From the NCBI RefSeq assembly GCF_028389875.1, contig NC_084682.1, positions 3,420,001 to 3,484,000 of the forward strand: a DNA stretch of 64,000 bases, read 5' to 3'. Each line of letters starts with the position of its first letter. Positions within the stretch are counted from its first letter, which is position 1. Shown one piece after another: positions 1 to 14,138 of this stretch. Source of the stretch: Rhea pennata. Taxonomy: Eukaryota > Chordata > Aves > Rheiformes > Rheidae. The notes below the pieces were generated by a model. The model did not search any database, was not told the origin of the DNA, and saw only the letters and a list, made by a program, of their open reading frames with translations. The translations under genes were made by a program, and so were the position numbers.

Positions 1-1699
1 TCCCCCTCTCTTAATCTCATATCATACTATTATTTTCATTGCTTTAGTATGTCATGAATGTTCAGTCCATGGAACTAATTAAAAAAAGCCAAAAGCTTAC
101 TCTTCATAACAGAAAGACTCTTAAAAATCTTGAGGTACTTGCATCCCCATGAGATCTGCTTCTAAAGCATTTTGGTCACTTTTCAAAAAAGTACTTCCCT
201 ACTACCACTTCAAAACAGCTTTATTTCTACTATTTATGAGTTTAAAATTTGCTACATGAGAGAACCTCATATTTTCAATCATTGCTTGCTTAGACGAATG
301 CCTGGCAACCATCAAGAAAAAGAAAAGCCTCTCCCCACGATGGTTATATCTGCAGGGATTAGAAGGAAAGTAACCACAGAAGGATCAGCCTCGTGACACT
401 TCCCTCCTTTACCATTTTCATAACCTTGGGGTGTCTTCTCCTGGTATATTCTGCATTTCCTCTGACAATCACTCTGTACAGGTTCTTAATGTATCAGCCT
501 TGAATTATTTCTGTTTCCTATTACGCTCTACCATCATGTAACTACTATAAGGTTGAAGATTAAAAAAAAAATAAAAAACCACAGAAAATTCATGCAAAAA
601 ACTATAAACTGAAATAAGTATTGTACTGGTTGTTCCTTCTGCATCTATTTTATGATAAAGCACAAATAAAATCTGCATAAATTTCACAAAGAAAAAATTA
701 TATTTTATTGTTATCTATCAATTTTATTCTCTGCATTTTGTAGTACAATTTACAAGAATCAATCTAAAGTAGCAATCGCAAACTATTTGGACTTTTTCAT
801 CCAGTAGCAAAATACATGCTCAATAACAGCAGAAATATTTTATTACACACAGTATGACTGAAATCAAGGTTGAGGGGAAAAAAAATCTCTCTAAAGGTCA
901 GATGTATTTAATGTTATTTGACTGAAGGTGCAAAAAGATCAGAATAATAAAAATTACATTGAATTTAAGACACAGCAGAAAAAAATGTTTTTAAAAAAGT
1001 GGCTTTCATAGTAAAGTCAGTTTTGTTTTTGTGATACTTACTGCTGGTAAGAAAAGTCCTATATCTTACTGAAAACATCAAGAAAACTTCAATTGATTTT
1101 ACAGAAATCCTCACAAACCATCAACTACAGAATTACTGAATAGACATTTGTTACATCTCAATGAACATCTAAACATTGTGTCCCTACAATAACAATATTA
1201 ATTCCAGAGATTAATATTTTATAAAGAGACGTTATAGTAAAGCTAATATATTAACTACATTCTTTTCCAAAACACAAGAGACAAATTAATATCCACTCTA
1301 TGTTGACTACCACACATAAAAGGTAGTTAATCTAACTGGAATATCTGGTAGAGTGAAAGTAAGAAAAAAATTACAGACAACACTGGAATGCTAACAAAAT
1401 TTTACAATCCATAGTATAGCTATTTCCTCATTGGTTTTATTTTTTGCCCTCTACATAAATCCTTCATACTGAAGTTGGATTTGAGAGATTAAAACTGGCT
1501 GGAAATTCTATATTGTAAATGGCCAAACTTTGGAAGTTCATATAACTAAACGTATTTTAGGTGAGGCAGAACTGTAGGAGCATCTCCTACATATACATCT
1601 CAGTTTGCAAAGCACTTACAGGTGACATGCAATATGAAGACTCAGGTATACATAAAATCCCATTCAGGTAAATTTAATCATCAGTTTAATCCTGTGTCC

Positions 1700-2165
1700 C
1701 ATCTCTTGACAGTGTCCAATACTACTTGACTCAGACAACCATAAAATCCCTGTGTACAGACCTGGGTGCACAGTACAAGCAGACTCCAATAAACTGGAGC
1801 AGGTTCAGCGGAGGGCCACCAAACCAGCAGGCTGCCGGAGCATAACTCTGCGAGGAGAAGTGGTAGGAACTGGGCTTGTTTAGCCAGTTAGGAACGAGAA
1901 GTCTTGAGAGGAGACACAAGAGCAGCCTACAAGGAGGCTACCACGTTGATGGAGACAAGCTCCTTACTGATGCACAGTGCAGGAAGACAAGAGACAGAGG
2001 TTATAAACTAAAGCGAGAAAGTTCTGACCGGATATAAGGTAAAAGAAAAAATTCCCATTAGGATAATTAAGGAATGTGATAGGCCAAGAAATCCTGGGAG
2101 GTTTTCAAGACCTGACTGGACAAAGCCAGCAGCAGCCTGGGCTGAATTCAATCAGAAGCTGAGGC
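1700..2165 (+). mobile_element. CR1 LINE 3' fragment
   Basis: The plus strand near 1790-1830 encodes KLEQVQRRATK, the C-terminal reverse-transcriptase-region motif of CR1 ORF2 (usual form LERVQRRATKM). Downstream come the familiar CR1 landmarks gggcttgtttagcc, gcctacaaggaggc, cagtgcaggaagacaagaga and gaccggatataa, then a degraded ggttttcaagacctgactgg. The copy is 5'-truncated, has several disruptions and is clearly dead. CR1 is the dominant LINE in birds and other sauropsids. Confidence 0.85.
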
Positions 2166-4986
2166 AGCACAGCATAGTTGTTTCAGATTTGGTACTGTAT
2201 GCAATTTTGTATTTTGATAATATTATCTCTCATTATGACAGTTCTGGGGTGAGAGGCGGAGCACAACGAAGGGCTTGCTTTACGTGTCTTTCAACAGCTA
2301 TTAGATGCTCTTCTTCTGAAGATTCCCACTAAATTTAACTTAATATTGTTTAAAAAAAAATGACTCCTCCCAAATCTTTCAATGCTTATTTGATTCCCTA
2401 TCATTGAAAAACTGTTCTCTCTCTCTCTGTTGCTGAAAATCCAAGAAGAAATTACCTTAATTTGCAGCAAAGATTGAGGCTGCAGACAGGAAAACCTTTT
2501 TAAGCTCTGAAGGTAGTGAAACACTCCAACAGACTACCGAGGAAGTTTATGGAATCTCTTTTACGGAAGATTTTTAAGATGATAAACATCTGTCAAAGAT
2601 AGTCTATTTGATCTAGCCTCAGCATAATAACCCGAACTAAATAATGTCTAAAATTTCTTTCTAGTCTCATGTTTTTCTGTGCATGCATTTCTACGATTAA
2701 TGGATTCTTTTAAAAATTCTGGCCACTGTGCAAATAATATTTTTATTTTTTAACCACATCAATCACTTGCTTATTCATCAGGCTCTAAAGTTTGTAAAGA
2801 CCATAGTTCCTAAGCAAGAGAGAGTGCTAAACACATGTATAAAGATGTGTTATGCACTTGTAGTAAACCACTGTTTTTCTCTTTCAAAGGCAGATAAACC
2901 ACTAGCATTTTGTCTTATTCACCTTTTAAAAGAGGTATAAATACACTACTCAAAGATTTACTATTCATGCAGAGACTGATACATCCTGGGAGCTAGAAAG
3001 GCATACATTACAAAAATATAGTTACAGAAATAATATAGTTTACTGGGCTCATTTATTCTACTAACTGAAGCTTGCTTTAAACAGCCTTGGGCTTTAACCT
3101 GGCATAATCTGTTTATTCCAATGCAACTCATTTTCAAAAGTTTTGACTCAAAATAGATAATACGCAAGGGTTACTTTTCTCACTTTGTTTTTTCTTTTCT
3201 AAGAGAGCAATGAAAGTACAACATTCACAAAGGCTGCTCTAAAGCAAAGGGCCTTAGCATGGAAAAACGAATCATTATGTTCAGTTAAACCTGAACAACT
3301 AGCTTTAGGTGGGGATTTTCAAAGTTCCTAAAAAGTAAGAAACCTTCCTGAAAACAGCATCAAATTGAATACATTTACACAACTAAAACTTACATTACAT
3401 GGGCAAAACAGGGCAAGTCAAGAACAAAGTGATAAACTGAGCTATGAAGTTCCTTATTACTTTCAGTGATATTCTCAATGTTATTTAACGTATTTTTAAT
3501 AGAATTATAGCTAAACATAAATACACTATATAGTATATATAAACCTCCACTGGGAAAGATATTCAATTACTTTCTGCATGCACAATGACACTACATAATA
3601 ATCCTAAACATATACACAAAAGCAGTTTAAGTTTTTAACTGGGGATTTAGTCACACTTCATCAGTATCATATTTACATGAGTTCAGCCAAACACAAGTGA
3701 AAGTTTTACTGTCAACTTACTTTGCATGTTCTGTTACTAATCCATACAAAGTCCATTGGGGTAGTCCCCAAGGCACAATCAGTTTTCAAATGTTGTGAAG
3801 AGAGTGTTTAAAATCTAGGCTAAATGGATTTGCCAAGGTATGGATTTTATCCTATGACAAGTTTAAAAAGTATAACACAACCAAAAACAATCTGTAGTAC
3901 CAGATATCAGCTTTAAAGATGACAGAGAGTTAATGCAGGATATTAAGTATGTGGACACTATAAAATTGTATGATCTATACACGTATGCAAATTACATACT
4001 TGTAGACATACATATAATAAAAATGATATAAATCATTATAATAAATACTGTTTTATTATTTGAAACAGGGAATTCCTTCAGACACTAACTGAGGGGGAAG
4101 CCGCATCATGCTAGGTGTTATCTAGATATATAACTTGAAAGGAGCTTTCAAGGGTTTGCTGTCTACATAGATGTCAGACAAGTCCTATCTGCATTAATAG
4201 ATACATACTAAGATATACATACTACAGAAAAAAGACACAACAACATAAACAATACTAGCATCTATGCTGTGGGGCAGTGTCATAAATTGGCATACCAATA
4301 CAAGCTTATAATCTATATTTCTATACAGCAAGAGTACTTTTTAGCTCTTTTTAACTATTATAAATAATCAGAGGGCTGCATACATGGGAATTTAAGGTCT
4401 AAAAAGTAGGTGAATATGAGCTACACTTAAAGTATGTCACATAAAACTGAACATTTTAAAGCCATAAACTTCCCAGTCTGTTAGAAATAAAGCACGTTTG
4501 TATTTAAAGAGGTTTTCCAAGTGCAAGTGTGATTTACATTGTTCAGACACTTACAGTTATTATTCATTTCCGTGAAGCAATGCCCAGGAGAATGGCTTTG
4601 CATGATTCATCTTAAACTTGTGCCAGTTCTGTACTTTCTGTTTACACCTGTGTAGATGGCAAAGTTTTTCTGAAAAGCCATATTTTCCTTCTGAGCTACC
4701 TAAACAAACATTATAACCCTTATTCTACAAATATCTGCCATTCATACTGAATACTTGATATATTCTATAGGCTAGCTCTAAAAAATTCCATATAGTAGTC
4801 AAAAACTATCAAGGTCATTTCCTTCAGATGAATTATGTTTTGACTGGATTTTTCAATTTTTTACTATGGCAACATATGGCCAATCAGAATAAGAAAGTTC
4901 CATCTGTTTGCAATTGGTTTCAGCTACTATGTTTTAGTCTGTTGGCAATATTTTGCATACAAAGCTAAGCAGGACTTAAACTAAGA

Positions 4987-5004
4987 TTTTTTTTTTTTTT
5001 TTTA
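4987..5004. repeat. Poly-T tract
   Basis: About 18 T in unannotated sequence. Confidence 0.9.
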
Positions 5005-6719
5005 AGTAATATTGTTCTCTACAAAGGAGAAGATTCCTAAACAATTTTAATTCATCATGATACTTTCAGAAACAGTAGTAAGGTTTTTCATCATATACTA
5101 TTATCAGAATGTAATATTTATAATATAGTCCTATACAGCATTAATTGTGTTGAGAGATCAATAATTGTCTCAAGCTATGATTTAAAGCATTTAGCAGCAA
5201 TGGTTTATGAGAAAACACGGCTGCTTTTGGCATTGAAACTGTATGATACTGGACTTGTCACACCAGCTTGGAGGGAAATTCCTCTCTCATCACGTCTCAG
5301 GAAGACTTCCCACCAAACAAACACCTGAGTGGAGAAAATAGTTGGATGGACCAAGCCTGCAAACCTAGGCTACATTCATATTTACCAGATTATTTATAAT
5401 ACATGCCACTGCTTCTTTCTAAACCTCTTCAACTTATATATTCTTAACAGTCTTTAACACAACATATCACCACTTTTAAACACAGCAAGGCTGCTTTTAA
5501 AAAAGCAGTCAGAGTACGATTAAATGTTATATTGAATAAAAAAGGAGGACAATATTTACTGTATTTTAGCTTAAATTCACTACATGGTGTATTATGCACC
5601 TCTATGTCTTCTGAAGTAACAAACCAAGTGGTATACCAGATGCTATGAAAAGGTGACTTATGAGATTGTTACATTTACTAGGCACCAACTAAAACAAATT
5701 GCATATTCACAGGACAAGGAAGTCTTTAAGATTAGTGGCTGATAAGGGAGTAAATAAACCATATACCAAACAGGAATAATAATCCAAGCATTTAAGTTAT
5801 TAAACCTACTGTGCATCAAATCATCTCACCACTGTATATGATGAAAACTCTCAAAAATAAACACCTGATAAATCATCCATGCAGAGACACAGTTAAATAT
5901 GAACTTATACAATGTACACAATCAAATGAAAATTTCAGGACAGATTTATTAGCTTGTGGATGTTCCTAATTATTTGAAAAAACGTAGTCTTACTCCCAAT
6001 AGCAAGAACAATCTGTAATAAGACTCTAAATCTCAGAAAAATGAAGCTGCTTATTGAAGAAATGAAGAATAAAAGGAGAGAGAAAATTAAACCAATCTTG
6101 TAATGTGAGGCAAACATATGGCCAGCAATGGCAGCGTCACTCGCATCAGCACTGTTATACTGTCACTACCAACAAGGCTTACTATAAGTATGAACTGAAA
6201 AGATACATTGCAGAAGGCATACCAGAAGGAAGGCAAGGGAAGATTTATTGCATTCAATTATTTTTGTTTAAAAGTTTCCTCTGGGGCACAAGCACATAAT
6301 ATATTGTACTTTCCATTACCTGGCGCAAATGTAAAACATACCTGAAAAACACATTTCATGCTTATAACATATTAAAACAACAAGTAAGATGTCATGGCAT
6401 GAGTTTGATAGATTAACTGCCAGTAACTGATGTTGTACTATATTAGTTAACAGCAAATTAATATCATCAGGCATATTTCCTCTATTATAACTAAAAAATA
6501 TTAGTATAGAAAAAAAGATTCCCATAAATTCCTTATCACTAGATTCTAGAATAGGGATTTTAATCTAACTTGAGACAACTTAAGCAACAATTTATACATT
6601 TCCATCAAAAGCCTTTTCTGCCTCAGTTACCTTTTGCAATTTAAGAATTTTTATGAGCTCAAAAAGCTACCTGTGTATCTGCAAGATTTCTTCACTGTGA
6701 TATGGATTCTACTTTACAC

Positions 6720-6739
6720 ATGCACACACACACACACTT
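6720..6739. repeat. Short (CA)n repeat
   Basis: About eight CA units. Confidence 0.8.
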
Positions 6740-8044
6740 ATGAAGTAGCTCTTAAAGAGCATTTCAACAAATTCTACCAAGCTTATTAATAACTGTCCTT
6801 ACTACAAAGTGAGATCAGGATCTTTCATCAACGCTTTTTATTTCAATTTACGCAACGCAGTAGATTCATGGTTATTTTAAGTTAAAATAATGAAAAGCTA
6901 GCATGTTCTCATCTAAACTTTATATCACCACACTTACTTTCTACAAACTCTATCATCTGGAATGTATGCGCACTTCTGCTGTTTTGTTTTGTCTTCCATA
7001 GTCTTTTCAAAGCAACGGAAACAATAAATATTAAGCAATAAATAAATATTAAAGAAAATAAACATTTAAGCCATTTGACACAAAATCAGGCAAGGATTAA
7101 AGTCTGAAACGCTGTCATGTTGAACATATGGTTAAGTTTGGTCTTTCGTGTTCAGCATTTCATATACTCCACTGGATGGGTATTCAACGAAAATTAAGTG
7201 CATCGGGAGATACATTGCTACATGCCATTCCTGACTCCACCTTCAAAATAAAATTGCAGACAACAGTAGTCATGGCTAAAAGACTTCAACTTCCATTTAG
7301 ATACCACTTCAAACCACATACCAAAATGAAGGTTGTTTTAATACACAATGACCAACTCTTGCAAAGCACCAGTCCTAACCACAGGTTGGGCACAATCCCA
7401 CTGTTGCTGTAAGTCCTTCCTTAAAATGCTCCCCTACAGGACAGAGCCTCAGCCACTGGTCTGGGGTCCTTCGATGTTAGATCTATCTACTTTTATGCTT
7501 CTTTTGGCCTGAGAAGACTACAGCAGGGGCCCTCGGGCATCTCCTGAGTACAGGTTCTCCAAACTGGTGTCCACAATCCACTGTCCCCAATCCAGCGCTA
7601 CCCCTCACAGTTCCCTTCCCTTCTCAGTTTGAAAGTCACCAGTTGTATTGCTTTCACATCAACATTGCCTGAGATATTACAGTTTAAGTTTTATGATCTA
7701 GAGTTGCATTAAGTTCCAGAGATTTATTTTGTCTAATATCCTCTGCTGAGGTAGGACCGTTAACTCCTCTGCTGTCTCTTGCATTTCTCAAACATTTCTC
7801 TTATTTTTGTAATTTTTCTGTTAAAAGGACATCCTTAGATTTTTATTATAATAAACGACCTATTGAGAAGTTATCAAATAATCTTCAATTCACTGTTTAA
7901 TTTGAAAAAAGTTACACTCCTAATTATTTGTATATTTTAATTTGCAGAGTTCACATTAATGGTTTTCAATTTTTTTCTCCCTCCAGAAGAGGGAGACCTG
8001 CTCAGTGGTCGAAAGATCATGTTGTAATTTTTCTGCTAACATGA

Positions 8045-8150
8045 TATTTCTAAAAGGGCTCCAAATGAGTCAGGTGACTGACTTGTAATGGGATTTGGGT
8101 GCCCAGTTCTCTTTGGGCTCTTCTGCATCTTTCAGCATTTCACCTTGTGC
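8045..8150. repeat. Decayed palindromic MITE-like repeat
   Basis: The stretch gggctccaaatgagtcaggt, then tgtaatgggatttgggtgcc and cagttctctttgggctcttc looks like the same family as the copy at 25.4 kb: inverted arms around a short 'attgtaatggg' centre. Divergence is high. Confidence 0.4.
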
Positions 8151-9060
8151 CAAGGTACCATTCCCTTCGTAAAACTAATATTGGACTCCAATAGATTGCT
8201 AATGGAGAAAATCATCTCAGTTTGAGAATTAATGGTCAAACAATCCACCGGAGTTGGGTTTCTTAATGCATGTTCCTCAAAAGTTAACTTTCCAGTGGCC
8301 TAGTGCGTTACCAACGGTTGAATATGGAATGCATCTGAGGAAGAATGTGTGCTTTAAGTGCTAACATTTCAACTTTTTTCTGTACTATGCTATAAAGCAT
8401 CAAAGAGACTGATTTCTTCTTTTGTAGAAGCAAGTAAGAGCACTTCTGCCTCCCCTCCAATAAAACAACTTTTACAGCATTCTAACATAGATTAAGCTAT
8501 AATAGCATAAACCCAATGGAGTTCTACAGTCATGCTATTGAAAAGCAGAGTCATGAAGGAAGATTCAGTTTTCAGTTCAGTGATGACAAATGAGCTATAT
8601 AAGCTGACATTCCTAACTTTTGCCATAAACAAACAAACAAAAAAACCCAGCATATCTTTTATGATCCACAACAATCTTCAATCAAACAGAACAATTGGTT
8701 GAGAACTCTCCTGTGATAAGAGCAAGACTATGTTAGTCCAGTTAAAATAAGATCCCTATTAGAGAGGGGAATGGCTCTGCAACTCCAGCACTACGGACCA
8801 GCTTCACTTCTGCACAAGACACAGCTGGCATGAACAGAATTGCCAAAAATATGCTTCGAAGGATCAGCATCCAGCTTATTACAAAAATACTTGTAATCAA
8901 ATGAAAAACACAGAAGAGAAAAATCATAGTGTAGGTACATTAACTTGTCCTGTAAACCTAAATCCAGAAATGACTAAACATGAAGTCAGTCCCTATTTTC
9001 ATATTTTCCGGGTCAAGAGCACAAGCAAGTATGGGCTGAAGGAAGTGGGTTTGATTAATT

Positions 9061-9078
9061 AAAAAAAAAAAAAAAAAA
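9061..9078. repeat. Poly-A tract
   Basis: About 18 A; no recognisable retroposon adjacent. Confidence 0.9.
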
Positions 9079-9617
9079 GGCAGTACAAGAATGCAGCTGT
9101 TCCTGCTTAAGCACACAGCCCCGGAGCACTGCTCAGCTTTGCAGCCTTGATCACGAGGCTTTCTATCCTGGTTTCCTTCAGAAGACGACGACGTTGAATA
9201 CCGCTGTATAACGTAGCTTAGTTTTCATCCAGAACATCTTCATGTGAATCTTTTTTTTTAATTAAAGAAATTCATTTCTAAAGAATTTTGGGGAAAAAAT
9301 TCTGATTTATGAAAACTAGCTGCCGCACAAACTTGTTCTGATAAATATTTATTTTAACATTTTAGGATGTTAGGCAAAAGTTGTAAAAGAACAAAGACAT
9401 CATTTGCATGATTTTAAACTGAAAAGAAAGAAAACCAGAATAACATAACTGTCTCTTGTTGATTAAGAAACTGATAACTTAAAAGCAGAGGAAGGAAGCT
9501 CTGTGCAGGAATCCTAAAAGCGCAAGTATCAAGAAATCAGTGAAATGTAGAGCTCAGTGAAAGGTTCAGCATATAATGATAACAGCACAGCAGTGATTCA
9601 AAAGCAAATAAATCCCG

Positions 9618-12600
9618 CTAGAATGAAAAATCAATGAGCTTTGAGAAATTTGGACAATGAAAGGGTCTCTCTCCCTGTGAGATCAAGTGGAGAAGCCCCA
9701 TTAACACAGCAGCCATCTGCTTTTCCTGGATTGTTTTGCATTGTGGATCCATATATGCTACTTTCTCCTTCATCAATATAAAGGCATCAGTAACTGAGCA
9801 AATAGGCCCAAACCTTGCAAAAAATACTCTTGGAGCCAGATGAGAGACCTTAAAACTTCCCCCAACAAAGTATTCGGAAATCATGGAAACACCTTCTTGC
9901 TGCACAAAGTATCTCTAGCAAGAGGGAAACCAAAGACCCAATGATGCCCTGAGCCTGATACATCCCATTAAAGAAACTGATTGTTGCCATGCAGAGAAAT
10001 TAAGTATCTGTGCAAGTTCCTTTGCAATAGTAATATCTGACACAGTAGTGGGCAGAGGAGTTAAAAGAAGGCACCAGCTTCATGTTAGACAGACCTGATT
10101 TCCTTGAATGCTGCTGAACAAAACGTCTTTTGAGGAGCTGAAGGAAGAATTTGTATTACAGACGAACAGCTCTTCTGACATGTCTCCCATGACTACATAG
10201 CGTGTCAGTGGTTTTCTAGATAGGCTAAATGTTTCTGATACGAAGGCCGAAATATCTCCTGTGGAAGAAGAAATTATATAAGAGACACTGGGTAACAAGA
10301 AGGGCCTAGATAACAGAGCTTAAAGTAAGAAACCACTCTCTTGAAGTAAAAAAATTGGCTCCAATTCTTTTCCTAAAGGTGACATTCATAACAAAAATCC
10401 AAAACAACAAGTGGTTTGGATTTGGTGTCTTTTTATCGGCTGCTAGTTGACATAAGAAAGGAAATAGTCTGCTTTCATTCATGGTAGCTCTCTTTTTGCT
10501 TTGCATGCCTTTGAAAAAAACAAAATAGTTGGGAACTATATGAATAAACGTTAAAGAACTACACAATATGCCCAATATAATTAACAGACTTCTGCATTTA
10601 TAGTGTCTAAAACACTCAGAAGAAAGCTGGGTTCCTAATCCTAGTCAATCACACGGACTGTTCATTTTGGATGAATGTCATGAATGTTTTGGCTATAAGT
10701 GCTAACTCTTTTAAGTGAATAAATGTATTTGTTTAAAAAGTAATACAAAACATATATATCCCTTTTCAAATTCCCCAAATGCCTCCTCCTCTTCCTCCCC
10801 ATCCTTTCTATGGAGCTGTAATTAACAGACAAATGTTTCTTCAGTCTCCTTAAACTTATGGCTAAGTAAGAGGGCATACTAGTATCACTAGTATACAGCT
10901 CTGTTTCTCTTCAACTAACTTTATTCTTCAATACAATTTATACTGAAAGTATAATATGAGCAAACCAACTTTCTATAATGAGTCTCAAATTTATGACATG
11001 AGAGAAACAGTCTCTCTATTACTATAAATTCTAATGATTTATTTTAAACTAGTAAAATGAATTTATTTTAGCCCTAAACTAAACTAAACACAAACTATAA
11101 CCCAATCATTCACCAGCTTGTGGCATTCTGGCTTTATGAGTTACAATAAAAACCTAAACTATGATTCACATAACCTTTATTTATCTATTTCTTCCCAGAA
11201 ATATCCCAGACTGTTGAAATTTGGCATAGAATACAGACAGGCATCAAGCAAACCGCTCTTTTACAGTGATAGAAGGGACAACAAAGTTTAAGAGATAATA
11301 CTGTCTAGTAGTTTGTGTCCCAAAAGAACAAACAGTAATCTCTTATTTGGGTGGTTCAAAAAAAATAAAGCTAACTCAAGAAAATCCCAAATCTCTCTGT
11401 AAGCTACATATTTCTTACCCTTAAAAAGAATGCACAGGACTATCATGGTTTACTACGATTTCTCAGATGATTTCCAAATGTTTCATTACTACATAGTATG
11501 GGATACAATTTCTGATCCAGATGCTTAAAAGAACAAATCTAACAAAGAAACTTAATCTGAGCTAGACTTGGCAAATTTTCCAGAATAAAAGTAGGATGAT
11601 GTTTTGGAAGCTGCTCAAACAAAAGCCAAAATGGAAATATGCCTCTTTCAACCATACCCTAGGCTGCTGTTAAAAATAAAAGGACACTTATATTTTCCAC
11701 AAGTGTGAACTGCAGCTGAGGTTTATAAAATACAAAATGTAGATGTCAAAACTGCGCAAGAATAGTTCTTTTATCTGAAGTTAGAATAACTCTTTCTACA
11801 TTTTATTAACAAAAGAAATATATAAATGAAAGGTTTGATATACACAAGAAAGAATCTCTATCAATTAGGATGGACACTCGTTACTTATAAATTGTTAAGT
11901 CTTTAAAAACAAATCAGACAGAAGCATACATGTTTGAAAACTGACGCAAGTCCCCTAAACACCAACAACACATGCTTCTACAGAAACTTTTGTCTGATAA
12001 TTTCAAAGCACCTAACGAACACAAGCTAAATGCATGTACAAGTTTTCTGCATTTACTTCCTAGGAAACTGTAGTACAGAGCGCTCAAATACGTTCAGAGT
12101 CGCATAAGATTTATTTGAATTCAAATGTCTGGCAGTATTGTGTTATCTGATAGCCTTCTTTCCTCTTCTGAATAAAGACCGTTACCTGGCTAAATCTTTG
12201 TATAGCTATGTACCTATCTATAAATACCACAAAAAAATCTTTAAGATTTTAGCCTTTTCAGTCATGTATGCATTTTAATTTCAAGCCCTTTGAAGAGGAG
12301 AAAGAACCAAATTTATCCTTGGCTCCACTGATTTCAGGCAAAGAATTTGGCTAAATATTTGTGTTCTGTGAAGAGGAAGAAACTATGAACTTATACAATA
12401 AAGATAACCAATACCATATACAAATTACATATGGAAGAATGGTGGTAATTATGTGTCTTTCCACCCCCCTGCTAATATAACTGCTGTATGGTTGCAATTT
12501 AAGAACTAGAAAAGTCCCTGAACTAGAATTTCTACAGTGAACTAACCAGACGTGACTACTACACAGAATATCCTTGCACCCTGCAGAGCACAGTCAGCAT

Positions 12601-13753
12601 GGCCTGAGATACACCATGGAGTTTAATTATGCAAATATGTAGTACCATATTTATGTTATACAAATCAATTTTATTCTGATTTCCTAGAAAGGATGAATGG
12701 CTTACAGAACCCAGAGGTATCTCATTTAGGAAACATCTGCAACAAATCTAACTCACTCTTTCATGCTAGTGCAGCCACTTGGCTCCTAAAGTGTGAAAAA
12801 TGGCTATCACTTAGTAAACTTAGTGTCACACTACCTTTAAAGTACATTCATTTTAAGATTAAAAACAAAAAATTACAAATGTTCTTACCTTGATTGGAGA
12901 TTTACATTTTACAATAGAACAAAAATGTGTAAGAAGGGAGAGTTCAATACATAAAACGCATGATGAAAAGTTTAGATGCATCCAGCAAATAAAATAAAAA
13001 TTCTATGGGATTCAGATGCTTTAATGACTTCACTTACATCTCAATTATGGAAAAATGTACAGTAAAGAGATTTTTAAGATGACTTGAAAAAATCATTAAT
13101 GGGAGTCATTTAGACTCTTGTAAATGAATCATTGAGCTTTTAATTTTTGCTGTGCACGATTGTTATTCTGTTTTGAATTCACACCCATAATGGCCAAGAT
13201 GTTTCCCATACTGATAACAAAGAGGTTTTTTGTTACCGCCAATGGAGGGGTCAGTGGCAGCTGCACTATGTAGCAGACATAATCAGTATAAAATACTTGC
13301 TTGTAATAATGGGTGCTCATTAGAATATAAAACAATCAGAATGTTGAATTTGTAATTTCAGCAGCTGCTACTGTACACTTTCCATACAACTTGTTAAGTG
13401 TCAGCTATACGTGCACTAGCTTTCCGCATCTCCACACTGCAGATCTCATTTTGCTGATAAAACTCTTTGTGAAGTTGTATCATGAGATCCCTGAAACAAT
13501 CCAGTATAAAAATAATGCCACCAAAACAGACAAATTTTTAATCCAAACCATTCCAGAGATCCGTTTTGCAATGCAGCTTCACAAACAGTTGTCCTCATGC
13601 AACACAGCAACAGACTGAGGCAGACTGGGAAGCAGCAGTAGGGGAGTGGAAAGTTTAAAGCTAGGCTTTCCTTCAAAGGCAGCACATCCCGAACAGACGA
13701 CCTGAGTGCATACAAACAAAAGTTTGTTGCATTCTTGTATCAGTAGAGCACTA
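9618..13753 (-). CDS. Possible unrecognised gene, four phase-matched candidate exons with stop
   Basis: Minus-strand segments 13583-13753, 13411-13490, 10095-10258 and 9618-9914 are open, have GT-AG borders and join in one frame to a TAG stop at 9618. Acceptors are good (cttcctttgcag, ggattgtttcag, tttcttcttccacag, ccctcttgctag); donors are weaker (gtgaag after ttt, gtatag, gtctgt). The product would be about 235 residues with a Cys cluster (ECNKLLFVCTQVVCSGC), a short charged stretch (LMIQLHKEFYQQNE) and a hydrophobic C-terminal part (AAVLMGLLHL). No family was recognised. It could be the 3' part of the candidate at 20-26 kb, but linking exons between 13.8 and 20.3 kb are only guesses. Chance is a real alternative. 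Confidence 0.18.
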
Positions 13754-14099
13754 CTGCAAAGGAAGTAAGCAAAATCATTAAGCTTTGTCACTCACAAAGG
13801 TAAACTAGAAATTCAGGCTTCACATTTTTTTTGTATCTGAAAGATAAAAATTCTTAACCACACGGACCTAACCAAGGTTCTAAGCGACACGCTTTAAAAA
13901 TGCTGTCGCTTTGGTCATTTTTCGTATAATTTACACTGATGTCACCGAATCAAAACAGAAAATAAGCAGTTATTGAAAACTTCAATGATCCTGAAACTTC
14001 CTGTGTTCTTACTCTACCTCAATTCTGACACTAGCCTGTTTTCACATCCACACTCGTGACACCTTCATGTCTTGGTAATAGTCTTTTTGATTCGTGAAT

Positions 14100-14138
14100 T
14101 AAAAAAAAAAAAAAAAAAAAAACAAAAAAAAAAAAACA
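14100..14138. repeat. Poly-A tract with one C interruption
   Basis: About 22 A, one C, then about 13 A. It may be the tail of an old retroposed copy, but no body was recognised upstream. Confidence 0.9.

Larger units (their letters stand above)
1..9617. other. Non-coding region, no gene recognised
   Basis: AT-rich sequence with the CR1 fragment, one palindromic repeat near 8.1 kb, short homopolymers and a (CA)n repeat. Open frames up to about 94 codons (for example 7128-7412, plus) show no domain or splice structure and look like chance. By human synteny this would be the TBX4-BRIP1 interval. Confidence 0.6.

Noticed and set aside
3720..3800. Open minus-strand segment before a strong donor (gcaaa/gtaagt)
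   Set aside because: No acceptor allows an open frame; every upstream AG is followed by a stop.
10306..10575. 89-codon minus-strand frame with a good acceptor
   Set aside because: No donor gives the phase needed by the next candidate exon; likely chance.
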